Notes under the pieces: generated by a model | Told to the model about the DNA's origin: nothing | What the model saw: the letters and a program-made list of their open reading frames with translations, nothing else | The model's database searches: none | In this document: in pieces, positions 28,343 through 37,802 of the stretch | Layout: every line of letters starts with the position of its first letter | How positions within the stretch are numbered: the first letter of the stretch is position 1 | Assembly: GCF_017302985.1 (NCBI RefSeq) | Contig: NZ_JAFIMU010000009.1 | Location: 186,001 to 250,000 of the forward strand | Length of the DNA: 64,000 bases | From: Corallococcus macrosporus | Lineage (GTDB): Bacteria > Myxococcota > Myxococcia > Myxococcales > Myxococcaceae | Direction of reading: 5' to 3' | Position numbers and translations under genes: made by a program

Positions 28343-29502
28343 AGATAGCTCATCCACGCGCTCTTCGACCGCGCCTTGAGCCCGACGAACCAGCGACACG
28401 CGAACCCCAGCGGCAACAACAACATCACGGCGAGCCCCCAGAGCGCGGCGATGTTCGGGACGCTGAAGAACGCTCCCTGGTTGGGCCCAAAGGCAAACAG
28501 CGCCACGCTGTTGAGCCCGTGCAGCAGGTAGAGATGGGCCAGGTAGAAGAACAGCGGCGCCGCTCCAAACGTCGTGAGCAGCGCCAGTCCTCGCGCCGGC
28601 ATCCGCTCCAACAGCGCGAGCAGCAGCGCGCCCGTCCCCAGGGTCAACAGCAGGAAGTCGAGCGACGGCGGGTACTTGGTGAGGTTCAGGAAGGAGATCA
28701 CCGTCAGGAGGGGCGTCGCACCCGCCACCCAGGGCACCGGCTCTCCATATCCATTCATCCACCGCAGGAGCAGGAACAGCGTCAACGCGGACGCTCCGAC
28801 AAGGACGAGCCTGCGCCGACGCGTCCCTCCGTCCACCGCTTGGGCGAACCAGGGCCCGATGACGTGGCCCAGCGCAATCACGCCAATCCACGGAGCCAGG
28901 GGATAGGACGTCCGCGCCCGGGCGTCCCAGGGCAATTGGATGAAGCCCCTGTCGTGAAGAATCGCCCAGAGCGTGGCGCCCGTTTCCCCGGGGGCAAGCG
29001 TGATGGAGTCCAGCAGGTTGTGCCCGAAGACGATGGCCAGCCCCACGCCGAGCAGCGCGGGCTTCGGCAGCCACAGGAGCCCGGCGAGGGCGATCATCGA
29101 CCAGCCAATCGCCCAGATGACCTGGAGGAAGTAGGTGGCGGGCGTCAGCGAGAACGTCCAGGCGAAGTTGACCAGCGTCAGCTCCAGCACGACGAGGAAC
29201 GCGCCCCGCTTCAACAGGAACCCGGAGGCCGCGCGCCTTCCGCCCCGCCGCTGGCCGTAGAGCCACGCCGACAGCCCGGTCAGCGCGACAAACACCGGCG
29301 CGCACAGGTGCGCCGCGAGCCGCGTGAAGAAGAGGCCGGGAGGCGTGGTGGCCAGGTCCACCGGATCGCTGACCTGCGCGTGCATGTAGAAGAACTCACG
29401 CGCATGGTCGACGAGCATGAGCAGCATGACGAAGCCCCGCAGGGCATCGATGCCGGCGATGCGTCTTGCGGACGCAGGGTGTGCGAGCGAGCCTGCGGGC
29501 AC
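28339..29502 (-). CDS. DUF1624 / HGSNAT-like membrane protein
   Basis: The 387-residue protein starts with a short tail, then RRIAGIDALRGFVMLLMLVDHAREFF, the hallmark of DUF1624 proteins related to the membrane acetyltransferase HGSNAT. About ten hydrophobic helices follow, and several polar residues lie in membrane loops (DHAREF, YLAHLYLLHG). Such proteins are thought to move acetyl groups across the membrane to sugars; activity here is inferred. Single gene. No ribosome site better than this ATG is evident. Confidence 0.82.
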   Translation of the reverse strand: MPAGSLAHPASARRIAGIDALRGFVMLLMLVDHAREFFYMHAQVSDPVDLATTPPGLFFTRLAAHLCAPVFVALTGLSAWLYGQRRGGRRAASGFLLKRGAFLVVLELTLVNFAWTFSLTPATYFLQVIWAIGWSMIALAGLLWLPKPALLGVGLAIVFGHNLLDSITLAPGETGATLWAILHDRGFIQLPWDARARTSYPLAPWIGVIALGHVIGPWFAQAVDGGTRRRRLVLVGASALTLFLLLRWMNGYGEPVPWVAGATPLLTVISFLNLTKYPPSLDFLLLTLGTGALLLALLERMPARGLALLTTFGAAPLFFYLAHLYLLHGLNSVALFAFGPNQGAFFSVPNIAALWGLAVMLLLPLGFACRWFVGLKARSKSAWMSYL

Positions 29503-29610
29503 CTGGATTCTCCTTCCCGGTCACATCGTGGCGTACAGAACGGGTGCAACACCCTTCACCACGGCATGTTCCCAGGACACGCGAGTTTTCCAGGCGCCCG
29601 CGGCTGACGC

Positions 29611-30345
29611 CTACGGCGCGGGGATGAACTTGAACTCCGCGATGACGATCTCCGCCTCCTGGCCGTTCTTGGGGGCGCGTCCCTGGAAGAGCCAGAAGTT
29701 CATGTGGACGGGCAGGGGGTTCTGGGGAATGCGCTGGACGTAATCCGGCGGATTGAAGAGCCAGCTGGCCATCTGGTTGACGTTGCCATCCTGGTGGCCA
29801 TGCAGGGCCTGGAAGAAGACCTGCGTCGATGACCACTGGAAGCGGTGGGTGGAGTAGGTCCCCCCGAGGCTGATGGTGTAGGCCTGATGGGAGTAGGGGA
29901 CGCCCGTCACCGCGGGGTACACGGCCCAGTTGCCCATCTGCGGCTGACTGCCGCCCCACTTCGCGAACTCGATATCGATTTCATTCGTGGCGTCCGGACC
30001 CACGTCGGGCCGCGTGTAGTTGAACAGGCCCAGGACCACGTTGTCGTCGAAGAGGTCGGGCCGGCCAATCACCTTGAACTGGTAGGTGCCAAACCCCAGC
30101 CGCTGCTGCGGCATGTAGACCTCCGCCGTCGTCCAGCGGCCGTCGCGCCAGGCAATCTTCAGGTGGAGGTAGCCGTTCGCATCGACCCAGGCGTTGCGGT
30201 CATCCCAGGTGTTGGGTCCCGGACCGCCCTGACCGCTGCGCACCTCCCAGTGATAGCCAGAGAAGGAGACGCTCTTCGCTTCCGCGAGCGAAGCGAAGGC
30301 GATGCTGGAGACGAGAGCGATACCGAGGAACTGTGAGCCGCGCAT
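29611..30345 (-). CDS. Secreted GH16-like glycoside hydrolase
   Basis: The 244-residue protein starts MRGSQFLGIALVSSIAFASLAEA, a signal peptide; an in-frame ATG at 30396 would add 17 residues before it. The mature part is a single beta-sandwich domain with the GH16 catalytic motif in ATNEIDIEFAKWG (Glu-x-Asp-x-Glu). Aromatic residues line the cleft (GYHWEVRSGQGGPGPNTWDD, WRDGRWTTAEVYM). It probably cuts a beta-glucan or a related polysaccharide outside the cell. There is no carbohydrate-binding module. Confidence 0.82.
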   Translation of the reverse strand: MRGSQFLGIALVSSIAFASLAEAKSVSFSGYHWEVRSGQGGPGPNTWDDRNAWVDANGYLHLKIAWRDGRWTTAEVYMPQQRLGFGTYQFKVIGRPDLFDDNVVLGLFNYTRPDVGPDATNEIDIEFAKWGGSQPQMGNWAVYPAVTGVPYSHQAYTISLGGTYSTHRFQWSSTQVFFQALHGHQDGNVNQMASWLFNPPDYVQRIPQNPLPVHMNFWLFQGRAPKNGQEAEIVIAEFKFIPAP

Positions 30346-30555
30346 GGATGACCCCACTTCGAGAAGGGTGCCAACGTGAAGCACTTCTTCCGCCATATCC
30401 CGCTGTTCCGAGGATTGAAATGGGATTGCCCCACAGCCTCGTCAGCCCTCGGTTTTTCCGTACGGTCCTGCCTGCTCGTGGGGTGGGCTGGAACGGGATG
30501 AATTGCGATCGCGGTTCCGCTCTGGGAAGTTCCCGGGCTCTCCTGGAGCGTGAAC

Positions 30556-31983
30556 ATGAAATGCCCCACTTTCGCAGCAGTGGCCGCCCTCTGGGGTGCA
30601 CTCGGTCTGGGCGGCGTTGCGCAGGCCTCCGAACAGGGCACGGCGCCCCGTGCCGATGACTTCGTGGGGTGCCCGGACGCGAAGTCGGATGCGGCGCTCG
30701 CGGGTTCCCTGTGCGCTCGCTTCGGCGCGCCGTTGGACTTCGCGGCCCCGAGCGGTGAGCAGGTCGAGCTCTTCGTCCGCAAGTTCCCGGCGGTGGGGCG
30801 TTCAGCCGGGCAGGTCTGGCTCGTGGCGGGTGGTCCCGGCGAGTCAGGGGCTTCGTTCTACCCGCTGCTGAAGACGCTTCGGGCCTCCTTCCCGGGATAC
30901 GACCTGCTGGTCCCGGATCATCGCGGGACGGGGTTCTCGAGCCGGCTCTGCCAGAAGGAGGAGTCCGCCGACAGTGCTGGCGGCACCGCGCTCGAAGGCG
31001 CTGAGTGGGCGACCTGCTTCGAGGCGCTGGAGTCCAACGCCAAGCGCACTCGCGCCTTCACCATCACGCACTCCGCACATGATCTGCGCGCGCTGATGGA
31101 GCGATACTCCACGGGCCGCAAGACGTGGCTCTACGGGGTCTCCTACGGCACACAGTTGGTGTTGCGCATGATGACGGTCGCCCCGCCGAAGCGGCTCGAT
31201 GGGATCGTGCTCGATTCCCTCGTTCCTCCGGAAACGACCGAGCAGTGGGACCTCAGTCATCGCTCGGCCGTCGTCGACGAGGTGGGCCGCGCGGTGCTCG
31301 CGCGTTGCGATGCGGAGCCGGGCTGCCGGGCGCGTCTCGGAGGTTCGGCGGTCGCCGCCATGCAGGGACTGATTGATGACCCCAAGGTGTCGGAGGCCAT
31401 TGCCGGGGGGCGTCCGAAACTCTTCTTCGGGGCCCTGCTGGACAGCCCGGCGCTGCGCGCGCGGATTCCGCTCCTCCTCGCGGGCCTCAGGGGCGGAGAC
31501 CTCGCGCCGTTGCGGAAGGTGGAGCAGGACCTGGAGGCATTGGGTGCGCCGTTCGACCGCTTCCCCCAGGCAGCGATCTCCATCCCGCTCGTCGCGGTGA
31601 TCAGCGCCTCCGAGAACAACGCCCGGCCAGGTCTCACCCAGGCCCAGGTGGAGGCCGAAGCCGCGGGGTTCCTGTTCGTCAGCAGCCTGCCGGGTCAGCT
31701 CGTCGGTCGAACGTCACTGGCCTATCCGCGTGACGAGTGGTTTGGCCGCTCTCCCACCGCGCTTCCGCCGGTGCTGGTGCTCCAGGGCGACATGGATCCC
31801 AAGACGCCCCTCGCTGGTGCCCAGGCTCATGTCCGCCTCCTGCCCGAAGCGGCTGGCGTCAACCTGGTCACCGTCAAGGGAGGGCCCCACTTCCTGCTCT
31901 ACACGGCGCCAGATTGCTTCAAGGCCACGGTGAGCACGTTCGTCCAGAAGCGGCGTGCTCCTCGCGCGACCTGTTCGCTTTGA
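30556..31983 (+). CDS. Secreted S33-type alpha/beta hydrolase (tripeptidyl-aminopeptidase-like)
   Basis: The protein of about 475 residues starts MKCPTFAAVAALWGALGLGGVAQA, a signal peptide, from an ATG 7 bases after GGAG; a GTG at 30550 is an alternative. It shows the oxyanion region WLVAGGPGESG, PDHRGTGFSS, nucleophile elbow GVSYGTQ, Asp in LQGDMDPKTPL and His in KGGPHFLLY. The late DMDPKTPLAGA stretch with a Cys-containing tail matches TAP-like C-terminal domains. It is likely an exported exopeptidase of the S33 family. Single gene, divergent from the GH16 gene. Confidence 0.85.
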   Translation: MKCPTFAAVAALWGALGLGGVAQASEQGTAPRADDFVGCPDAKSDAALAGSLCARFGAPLDFAAPSGEQVELFVRKFPAVGRSAGQVWLVAGGPGESGASFYPLLKTLRASFPGYDLLVPDHRGTGFSSRLCQKEESADSAGGTALEGAEWATCFEALESNAKRTRAFTITHSAHDLRALMERYSTGRKTWLYGVSYGTQLVLRMMTVAPPKRLDGIVLDSLVPPETTEQWDLSHRSAVVDEVGRAVLARCDAEPGCRARLGGSAVAAMQGLIDDPKVSEAIAGGRPKLFFGALLDSPALRARIPLLLAGLRGGDLAPLRKVEQDLEALGAPFDRFPQAAISIPLVAVISASENNARPGLTQAQVEAEAAGFLFVSSLPGQLVGRTSLAYPRDEWFGRSPTALPPVLVLQGDMDPKTPLAGAQAHVRLLPEAAGVNLVTVKGGPHFLLYTAPDCFKATVSTFVQKRRAPRATCSL

Positions 31984-32047
31984 GCCTCGTGCCACGATGC
32001 TCGGTTGGCCGCGCCGCCATTCCGCGTCCCGCTGAGCCAATCGTGCA

Positions 32048-32929
32048 TCAGGGCGTGCAGCCTGGATCGGCTGGGCTCCAGGTGTACTGGGAGTCCAGCG
32101 TCAGCTTCTGTTCCACCACCGGGCCCTTCATTCCGCGCGCGGTGAGGCGGAAGGTCTGCTCCGGCGCCGTGCCCGAAACCTCGGCGCGGTAGATGAAGTG
32201 ACAGCCCGCGGTCCACGTGTCATCGGGTACTGGCGCGCGGGTGCCGTCGAGGCAGGGCTCCGGAGCGAAGTACACCTGGACGGCGCTCTCCGAGTAGCGA
32301 TCCTTCTCCCCGAAGTACGACTTCTGGGCGGTGAAGAACCCTTTCAGGTTGCTGGCCCCTTCGCACAGTGGAGCAGGCAGAGGCGTCCCCTCCGGCCTGC
32401 GCACGCCATGGCAGTCCTCCAGGACGAGCTCCGAGGGCCATACGCGCACGGGCCTCCTGTCCGCGTACCCATGCGTCATCGTGTACGTGAGCCCTTCGGC
32501 GAGTCCGCCCACGCCCACCGCGCGCACGCTGAAGGTGCTGTTGTCGGGGTGCGAGCCGGCCACCGAGACCGCGTAACGGAAGTGGCAACCCGCGAGCCAT
32601 GCGCCGTCCAGCGTGGACACGCGGCTGCCGTCCGTGCACGCCGCCGGGGCGGGGAGCTGTTTCAAGTCCGCCGTCCAGGTGTCCTTCTCTCCGAAGAACT
32701 CCTGCTGCCCTGCCAGAAGCCCGCTGAAGCCGAGGAGCACCTCGCACCGCAGCCGCTCGCGCAGCTCTGCCTCGGTGGTGCTCTGTGAAGGCATGACCGG
32801 TGCGGGCGCGCTGGCCTTGACCGGAGTGGGCGCGGGCGGAGGCGCAGGCGGCTTCTCCTGACGCTCACAGCCGCCCATCACGACCAGCGCTGAGACGAGA
32901 CAGGTGATCCGGACCGAGAGGCTTCGCAC
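32048..32929 (-). CDS. Lipoprotein with two pilin-like globular repeats
   Basis: I chose the GTG at 32929 because AAGGAG lies 6 bases upstream and a lipoprotein signal (ITCLVSALVVMGGC) follows directly; longer frames would bury the signal. The mature 270 residues hold a Pro-rich linker and two related domains. Domain 1 has GLLAGQQEFFGEKDTW and WLAGCHFRYAVSVAG. Domain 2 has GFFTAQKSYFGEKDRY and WTAGCHFIYRAEVSG. AQ-x-YF-x-EKD is common in the globular part of myxobacterial type IV pilin-like proteins, but here there is no pilin N-terminal helix. Function unknown. Confidence 0.75.
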   Translation of the reverse strand: MRSLSVRITCLVSALVVMGGCERQEKPPAPPPAPTPVKASAPAPVMPSQSTTEAELRERLRCEVLLGFSGLLAGQQEFFGEKDTWTADLKQLPAPAACTDGSRVSTLDGAWLAGCHFRYAVSVAGSHPDNSTFSVRAVGVGGLAEGLTYTMTHGYADRRPVRVWPSELVLEDCHGVRRPEGTPLPAPLCEGASNLKGFFTAQKSYFGEKDRYSESAVQVYFAPEPCLDGTRAPVPDDTWTAGCHFIYRAEVSGTAPEQTFRLTARGMKGPVVEQKLTLDSQYTWSPADPGCTP

Positions 32930-33123
32930 GCAGGACTCCTTGGCGGGTGTATTTCCAGTGCTTGTTCGTGGACGAGGATCCCCAGCCACGTCGTAGCCAG
33001 CAAGGATGTCTGTATCGACCCTCTGCCATCCCGGAAGAAGAGGCTGGATGTTGGGGTACATTCCCGTGAATTCCACGCCGCCAGGGGGCCTTGTGGCGCG
33101 AGGAAGATTGGAAAGCGGGATTC

Positions 33124-36100
33124 ATGTACATACGTCTTCGTTGGATGCTTGCTCTTGTGACGTGGATGTTCACCGGGGCCTGCGCAGTGACCGAGGAGGA
33201 GGCAAATCATCCTCTTCAAATCACCGACACGGAACCATGGTTGGGGGAGCTGCAGGTACTGCGTGCTTCTCGAACCTATGCGCCCTCGCGCTGGGAGGAT
33301 GGTCAACTGACCCTCCAGGAGCCGATCCACTTCACCATCCCATCCGCGGTTCCGGTGGTGATGGGAAACGGTGGCAATCATTGGGTGGAGTTCCGTTTCC
33401 GTACGGCCCAAGGCGAAGAGCAGAACTGTGACTATCGTGCAGGCAGCGACAAAGCCCATCCCGAGACAGGTGTCGAGCAGGCCAAGGGGCGCCGGTATCT
33501 GTTCGTGCGGTGCAGTGGTGGTTTGAAGGAGGGGGACCGTGCGAGCGCACTCTCCTTCCAGTTGCACATCCGGAATGGTGACCACAAGGACCCGGCCGAA
33601 GTCACCCGGGTCGAACTCCGGTTGGGTGGCAATCTCCCGGAGCTTTCGCCGCCAATCCCTCCTGAGGAATCAGCGGCGATCCGGGATTCGTTCTCGTGGG
33701 ACAAGACAATCGCGCTTCCCGAGCGGAACCCCGAGGGGCTGCCTTCGCTCTATTACTCGCTTGTCTACGTAGAAGAGCGAGAGCAGATCGATGCGCTTGA
33801 CGAGATGCTGGTGCATTACAGCACGCTGCCCTTGTTTGGCGAAGAGCTTGAGCGCTGGCAAGGGCAGAGAGGTGTCTTTTCCCACGAGGGAGACGGGCAT
33901 GGCATGTTCCTCTTCGCGCTCATGCCCGCGGCGACCTATAACCTGCTCCGCGAGGCTGCCTTGAATGGCAACGCGGTCTACAGCGTCATCGCACTCAGAA
34001 ATGTTCCCGCGAGTGTGAAGCTGGCCGACGGCTCAATCTCATACGAGGCGCTGCGAAGCTCCGGCTTCCTCTATCGCGGCCTTCAGCCAACAGACGTGGC
34101 TTCGTGGAGCCTGACGTCTCCTGGCTCCAAGCAGGTCAAGCAGGAGCTCTTCAACCGGATCATCCGGGCAATCGTCAAGACGGTCGCCACGGTCGTGAAG
34201 GCTGAAGTCCGGTTGGTCGTTCGAGGCATCGGGCTCATCGACCGTTGGGCCAAGGGGTCCGTGACACTTCGGGTTCGCCTGGACCTTCAGAACATGGACC
34301 CTGCATTCCCTGCCGGGCCCATGCAACGGGCCTGGGGCGCCGGCGCGGGGACGCAGGTTCCTCTTTCCAGGGTACGCATCAGCGCGTGGCAGAAGAGCCT
34401 GGGAGTCCTGCCGACGCTCTTCACCGATAAGGCCGACGATGGCGGAATGGCGTCGATGCGCGTTGCACGTGGGAAAAAGACCTCGTTGTGCGTTGCGACG
34501 GAGAACGACGCGGTGGAGGTCACAAAATTCTTGCTCGAAAGCGAGATCTGCGACTTCACGGACACGCTCTCCGACGCCGTCATGGAGCAGGACGTGGAAA
34601 GGCTCATTCCCGTGGAGCGCCAGCGCTCGCTCAATGTCCTTGCTCAGGCTTCCGAGGGATGGTCCTACATGAAAGACGTCGTGGGGTATGAGCCTCACAA
34701 GGCCCGAGTCCTGGTGGGGGGACTCGCCAACATCGCGGGACTCGCTAGCGGAAACAGGGCCTTTGCGCCGTGCTTCCACTTTCCAAACCTCTCCGAGGAC
34801 GTCTTCATCTATTCCTCGTCCTGGGCCACCTTCGTTGATGGGATAACCCTGAAGAATCTTGGCGCGGGGATGGTGGCGCGAAGAGCGGCATCCGCCTATC
34901 TGACGGACATCATCATTCCAGAAGACCCGAGTGAGTCTGTCGCGGGAAGTGACAGCAGCCTCGATTCTCGTGGTGTGGCCAGTCACGAGTATGGGCATTT
35001 CGTGCTCTGCAGCATGCTGTACTCCGAGAACCCCGCCAATATCTCATTCGCCTATACGGCTGCCATGCTTGACCAGATCTTGAGCGGTGGTAGCCCTACG
35101 GGCGAGATGGAGAGCGCCTATCACAATGAGTCCTTTGCTGATTTTGTTGCCAGTCAGCTCGTGGGTGGCGTTAATTATTTCGATCCATGCAGCAATAATC
35201 CCAGCAGAAGCCAGCCCGAGTGCGAATCGGGGGCTGTGACGACGACTTCTCTTGGAGTCAATTATTGCAACGCTGCTTCGAAGGACTGCCTTGAGCATAA
35301 CTTCTCTGGACAGGGCTCCTTTGTTGGAGGCAATGGATTCGATGCGGAGATCGCTCGCGTCACGACGCTGTTGCACGACGCTTTCGATGGGCGGGACTCA
35401 TTGACTTCAGGCAATGCTCCCTCCAACGCAGACGTATGGAAGCTCAATGGCAGCGATCAACTCGTCTACAGCTCCCAGCTCCGTGCTGGGAGCAGCGGGG
35501 ACGAGAATGTGGCGCTACCGGGGAGAAGTCTTCGCAGACTCATCGCCAACTGGGCCAAGCGGGGAGTAACCCTCAACCAGAGTAACGTCATGGGGGCCCT
35601 GGCTGACACCATGAGAGAGGAAGGTGTCAATTGGTGTGAAATTTGTCAGGTGTTTGCCCTGCATGATGAAAATTTTGATCCCAACACCATGGACCCCCGG
35701 GATGTCTGCACTCAAGCCCCCATCCGGAACTGGATCGGTCCACCGCCTCCCAATGGCTGCGGCGGGACTGCCACGGCTGCTGGCATGACCTGGCGGGTCA
35801 GGCAGGTCAATGGTCCCTATGTCTTGGTGGGGTCTGATGGGCAGACGGACCCCTACAACGGGGACACCGCGCCGACGGCCGCCCTTCCCATTTTGTGTCT
35901 CAGCCGAGACGGGCGGCCCGTACCTTCGGGGCTTCCCATCGACTTCTACAATGGCTGGGCTGCGGGTGTGGTTCAGCTCACCCAACCCATCTTGGGCTCT
36001 GCGCTCACGTCGCGAGCCACCGCGGATGGTTTCTGCTCCTCCGCTTTCGGGAGTGGATATCGGATGGCGGAGTTCCACGACGGCGGTGGTGGTTGGAACT

Positions 36101-36183
36101 GGTGGGCCGAGGGAGCGCCCGATGCAGCAACTCGCTTCTGGGTGGCAATCAATGATCAACCCGCGAACCCATGGGATCCCTGA
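33124..36183 (+). CDS. Large HEYGH metalloprotease-like lipoprotein of lower GC
   Basis: The protein of about 1019 residues starts MYIRLRWMLALVTWMFTGAC, a lipoprotein-like signal with an imperfect lipobox. The middle carries a zinc motif, VASHEYGHFVL (about residue 618), with a likely third ligand Glu in NESFADFVAS about 48 residues on. An Ig-like or sugar-binding N-terminal half precedes it. A separate 150-residue C-terminal domain follows (NGCGGTATAAGMTWRV to WNWWAEGAPDAATRFW), with paired Cys residues. By my count bases 35101-35220 are about 52% GC, clearly below the neighbours, suggesting foreign origin. A hairpin follows at 36229. Confidence 0.7.
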   Translation: MYIRLRWMLALVTWMFTGACAVTEEEANHPLQITDTEPWLGELQVLRASRTYAPSRWEDGQLTLQEPIHFTIPSAVPVVMGNGGNHWVEFRFRTAQGEEQNCDYRAGSDKAHPETGVEQAKGRRYLFVRCSGGLKEGDRASALSFQLHIRNGDHKDPAEVTRVELRLGGNLPELSPPIPPEESAAIRDSFSWDKTIALPERNPEGLPSLYYSLVYVEEREQIDALDEMLVHYSTLPLFGEELERWQGQRGVFSHEGDGHGMFLFALMPAATYNLLREAALNGNAVYSVIALRNVPASVKLADGSISYEALRSSGFLYRGLQPTDVASWSLTSPGSKQVKQELFNRIIRAIVKTVATVVKAEVRLVVRGIGLIDRWAKGSVTLRVRLDLQNMDPAFPAGPMQRAWGAGAGTQVPLSRVRISAWQKSLGVLPTLFTDKADDGGMASMRVARGKKTSLCVATENDAVEVTKFLLESEICDFTDTLSDAVMEQDVERLIPVERQRSLNVLAQASEGWSYMKDVVGYEPHKARVLVGGLANIAGLASGNRAFAPCFHFPNLSEDVFIYSSSWATFVDGITLKNLGAGMVARRAASAYLTDIIIPEDPSESVAGSDSSLDSRGVASHEYGHFVLCSMLYSENPANISFAYTAAMLDQILSGGSPTGEMESAYHNESFADFVASQLVGGVNYFDPCSNNPSRSQPECESGAVTTTSLGVNYCNAASKDCLEHNFSGQGSFVGGNGFDAEIARVTTLLHDAFDGRDSLTSGNAPSNADVWKLNGSDQLVYSSQLRAGSSGDENVALPGRSLRRLIANWAKRGVTLNQSNVMGALADTMREEGVNWCEICQVFALHDENFDPNTMDPRDVCTQAPIRNWIGPPPPNGCGGTATAAGMTWRVRQVNGPYVLVGSDGQTDPYNGDTAPTAALPILCLSRDGRPVPSGLPIDFYNGWAAGVVQLTQPILGSALTSRATADGFCSSAFGSGYRMAEFHDGGGGWNWWAEGAPDAATRFWVAINDQPANPWDP

Positions 36184-36228
36184 CGTGAGCTCCTGATAAG
36201 CGGGCAGCGATGGCAGGAACGCGCTCGG

Positions 36229-36256
36229 GCCCAGCAATCTCTCAAGATTGCTGGGC
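36229..36256. terminator. Hairpin terminator between convergent genes
   Basis: A perfect 12-bp stem (GCCCAGCAATCT with its complement) and a CTCA loop, followed rightward by TTCTT, end the metalloprotease gene. The arm TTGCTGGGCTTCT is identical to that of the hairpin at 24411-24448. Confidence 0.75.
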
Positions 36257-36291
36257 TTCTTGGGCTGAGGCGGGAGGAATTGAACCCGCCG

Positions 36292-36927
36292 TCACCGCGC
36301 CCGCTGCAGATGGATCATCGCTTCATCCAGCAGCGCGGCGACGCCCCGGCGCACCACGTGCACCACCTTGCGGTGATGGGAGGAGGCCAGGTGCGTGTAG
36401 TGGGTGGACACCTTGTGGTGCAGCTCCGTGGCGCCCCACACCAGCACCAGGTCCGCCCACTCCAGGTCGCTCTTCGCGCGGTCCGCCGTGCGGCGCTCCG
36501 TGCCGTCCACCATGCGCAGCGTGATGGGGCCGCTCAGCTTCGCCTCCAGCTCCTCACGCACCGCGGGCGATCCGCCCACCACCACCACGCGCTGCACGCC
36601 GCGCTGATGGCACATCTCCAGGAACGCCACCTCCGCGCGCCGGTTGGCGGATCCGCCGCACCGCGCGCAGTGGCTCCGGGGCTCCACCCGCAGGGGCTCC
36701 CGGCCGCTCGCCGACGCCACCTGGAGGCAGCCTGGATCCGCGCACACCTGGAAGAAGCGCTTGGCCAGCACCTCGGCCGCTCGCAGGAGCTTGGGCTCGC
36801 TCATCCGCGCCTTGCCGGGCCGCGTGAGCCCGGCCTCTTCCAGCACGCCCCTCGCCCGCGCACGCGCGTCCATCAGCGTGACGCCCCGCTCCGCCAACCA
36901 CCCGTCGATGTCCCGATCCGCGCTCAT
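36292..36927 (-). CDS. DUF2325-like protein with Cys pairs, coupled to RNase HII
   Basis: The 211-residue protein starts [27 protein letters not shown]. The middle has a likely zinc site: Cys pairs in [12 protein letters not shown] and [12 protein letters not shown]. The C-terminal 100 residues ([17 protein letters not shown], then [21 protein letters not shown]) resemble DUF2325, a small Rossmann-like domain of unknown role. Its ATG overlaps the stop of the RNase HII gene (ATGA), so the two are co-translated and may share a nucleic-acid role. This is inference from context. Confidence 0.6.
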   Translation of the reverse strand: MSADRDIDGWLAERGVTLMDARARARGVLEEAGLTRPGKARMSEPKLLRAAEVLAKRFFQVCADPGCLQVASASGREPLRVEPRSHCARCGGSANRRAEVAFLEMCHQRGVQRVVVVGGSPAVREELEAKLSGPITLRMVDGTERRTADRAKSDLEWADLVLVWGATELHHKVSTHYTHLASSHHRKVVHVVRRGVAALLDEAMIHLQRAR

Positions 36928-37802
36928 CGCTTGGCCATCGGAACAGGAGTAGCGGCGAACAGCTCCGACTGCATCGGGACGGGCCCGGAGGGCTGCGCCA
37001 GTCCGAGCGCCTCGCGCACCGGGCCGAAGCTCCGGCGGTGGATGGGCAGCACGCCCAATGCCTGGATGGCCTGCACGTGCTGCGCGGTGGGGTAGCCCTT
37101 GTGCGCCGCCAGCCCATAGCCGGGATACTGCGCGTCCAGCTCCGCCATCAGCCGGTCGCGCGTCGTCTTCGCCAGCACGGACGCCGCCGCGATGCTCAGG
37201 GACAGCGAGTCCCCCTTGATGATCCCCCGCTGCGGAGAGGGGCACTGGGGAATCGTGCGCGCGTCCACCAGCACGTAGTCCGGCGTCAGCCCCAGCCCCT
37301 CCACCGCGCGGCGCATGGCCAGCAGGCCCGCGTGGTAGATGTTGATGGAGTCAATCTCCTCCACCTCCGCTCGGCCCACCGCCCACGCCACCACGTCGCG
37401 CTTGAGGGCCTCCGCCAGCGCCTCGCGCTTGTCCGGGTCGAGGATCTTCTTCGAGTCGTCCAGCCCCTTGAGCTTGTAACCCCTGGGCAGGATGGCCGCC
37501 GCCGCGACGACAGGGCCCGCGAGTGGCGCCATGCCGGCCTCGTCCACGCCCGCGACCTTCAGGAGGCCCTGCTCCCAGAGCTCCGTCTCGAACTTGAGCA
37601 GGTGCCGCAGCCGCTGGCCCTCCGCCCGGTTCTTCTCCTGACGTGAGCGCAGCCTCTTCGCGAGCGCCTGCGCGCCCTGGCGCGGATCCGCCTCCAGCGC
37701 TTCCAGAAGCCCCTGGGGGACGGGCTGCGCCTGGGTAACGAACCGCCCGGTCAGCTCGGTGACCGAGCATTCAAGCAGTGCCTGCACACTCTCTGCGGAC
37801 AT
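36924..37802 (-). CDS. rnhB: Ribonuclease HII
   Basis: This 292-residue enzyme cuts RNA in RNA-DNA hybrids and removes single ribonucleotides from DNA. The RNase HII core begins at [15 protein letters not shown] (Asp-Glu pair, about residue 87) and continues with LDDSKKI, the Asp in VLVDARTIP and [21 protein letters not shown] helical N-terminal extension of about 80 residues ([18 protein letters not shown]) is longer than in E. coli. The ATG at 37802 starts [10 protein letters not shown]. Downstream it is coupled to the DUF2325-like gene. Confidence 0.93.
   Translation of the reverse strand: MSAESVQALLECSVTELTGRFVTQAQPVPQGLLEALEADPRQGAQALAKRLRSRQEKNRAEGQRLRHLLKFETELWEQGLLKVAGVDEAGMAPLAGPVVAAAAILPRGYKLKGLDDSKKILDPDKREALAEALKRDVVAWAVGRAEVEEIDSINIYHAGLLAMRRAVEGLGLTPDYVLVDARTIPQCPSPQRGIIKGDSLSLSIAAASVLAKTTRDRLMAELDAQYPGYGLAAHKGYPTAQHVQAIQALGVLPIHRRSFGPVREALGLAQPSGPVPMQSELFAATPVPMAKR

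Noticed and set aside
30346-30555. Possible small gene in the GH16-S33 divergent region
   Set aside because: Short frames exist but have no ribosome site, motif or codon bias. It is best seen as a divergent promoter region, with no clear element visible.
36262-36340. Complete tRNA or tmRNA gene on the minus strand
   Set aside because: Only a T-arm-like 3' end is present. The upstream bases encode the end of the DUF2325-like protein, and no matching acceptor 5' strand, D-arm or anticodon arm is found.
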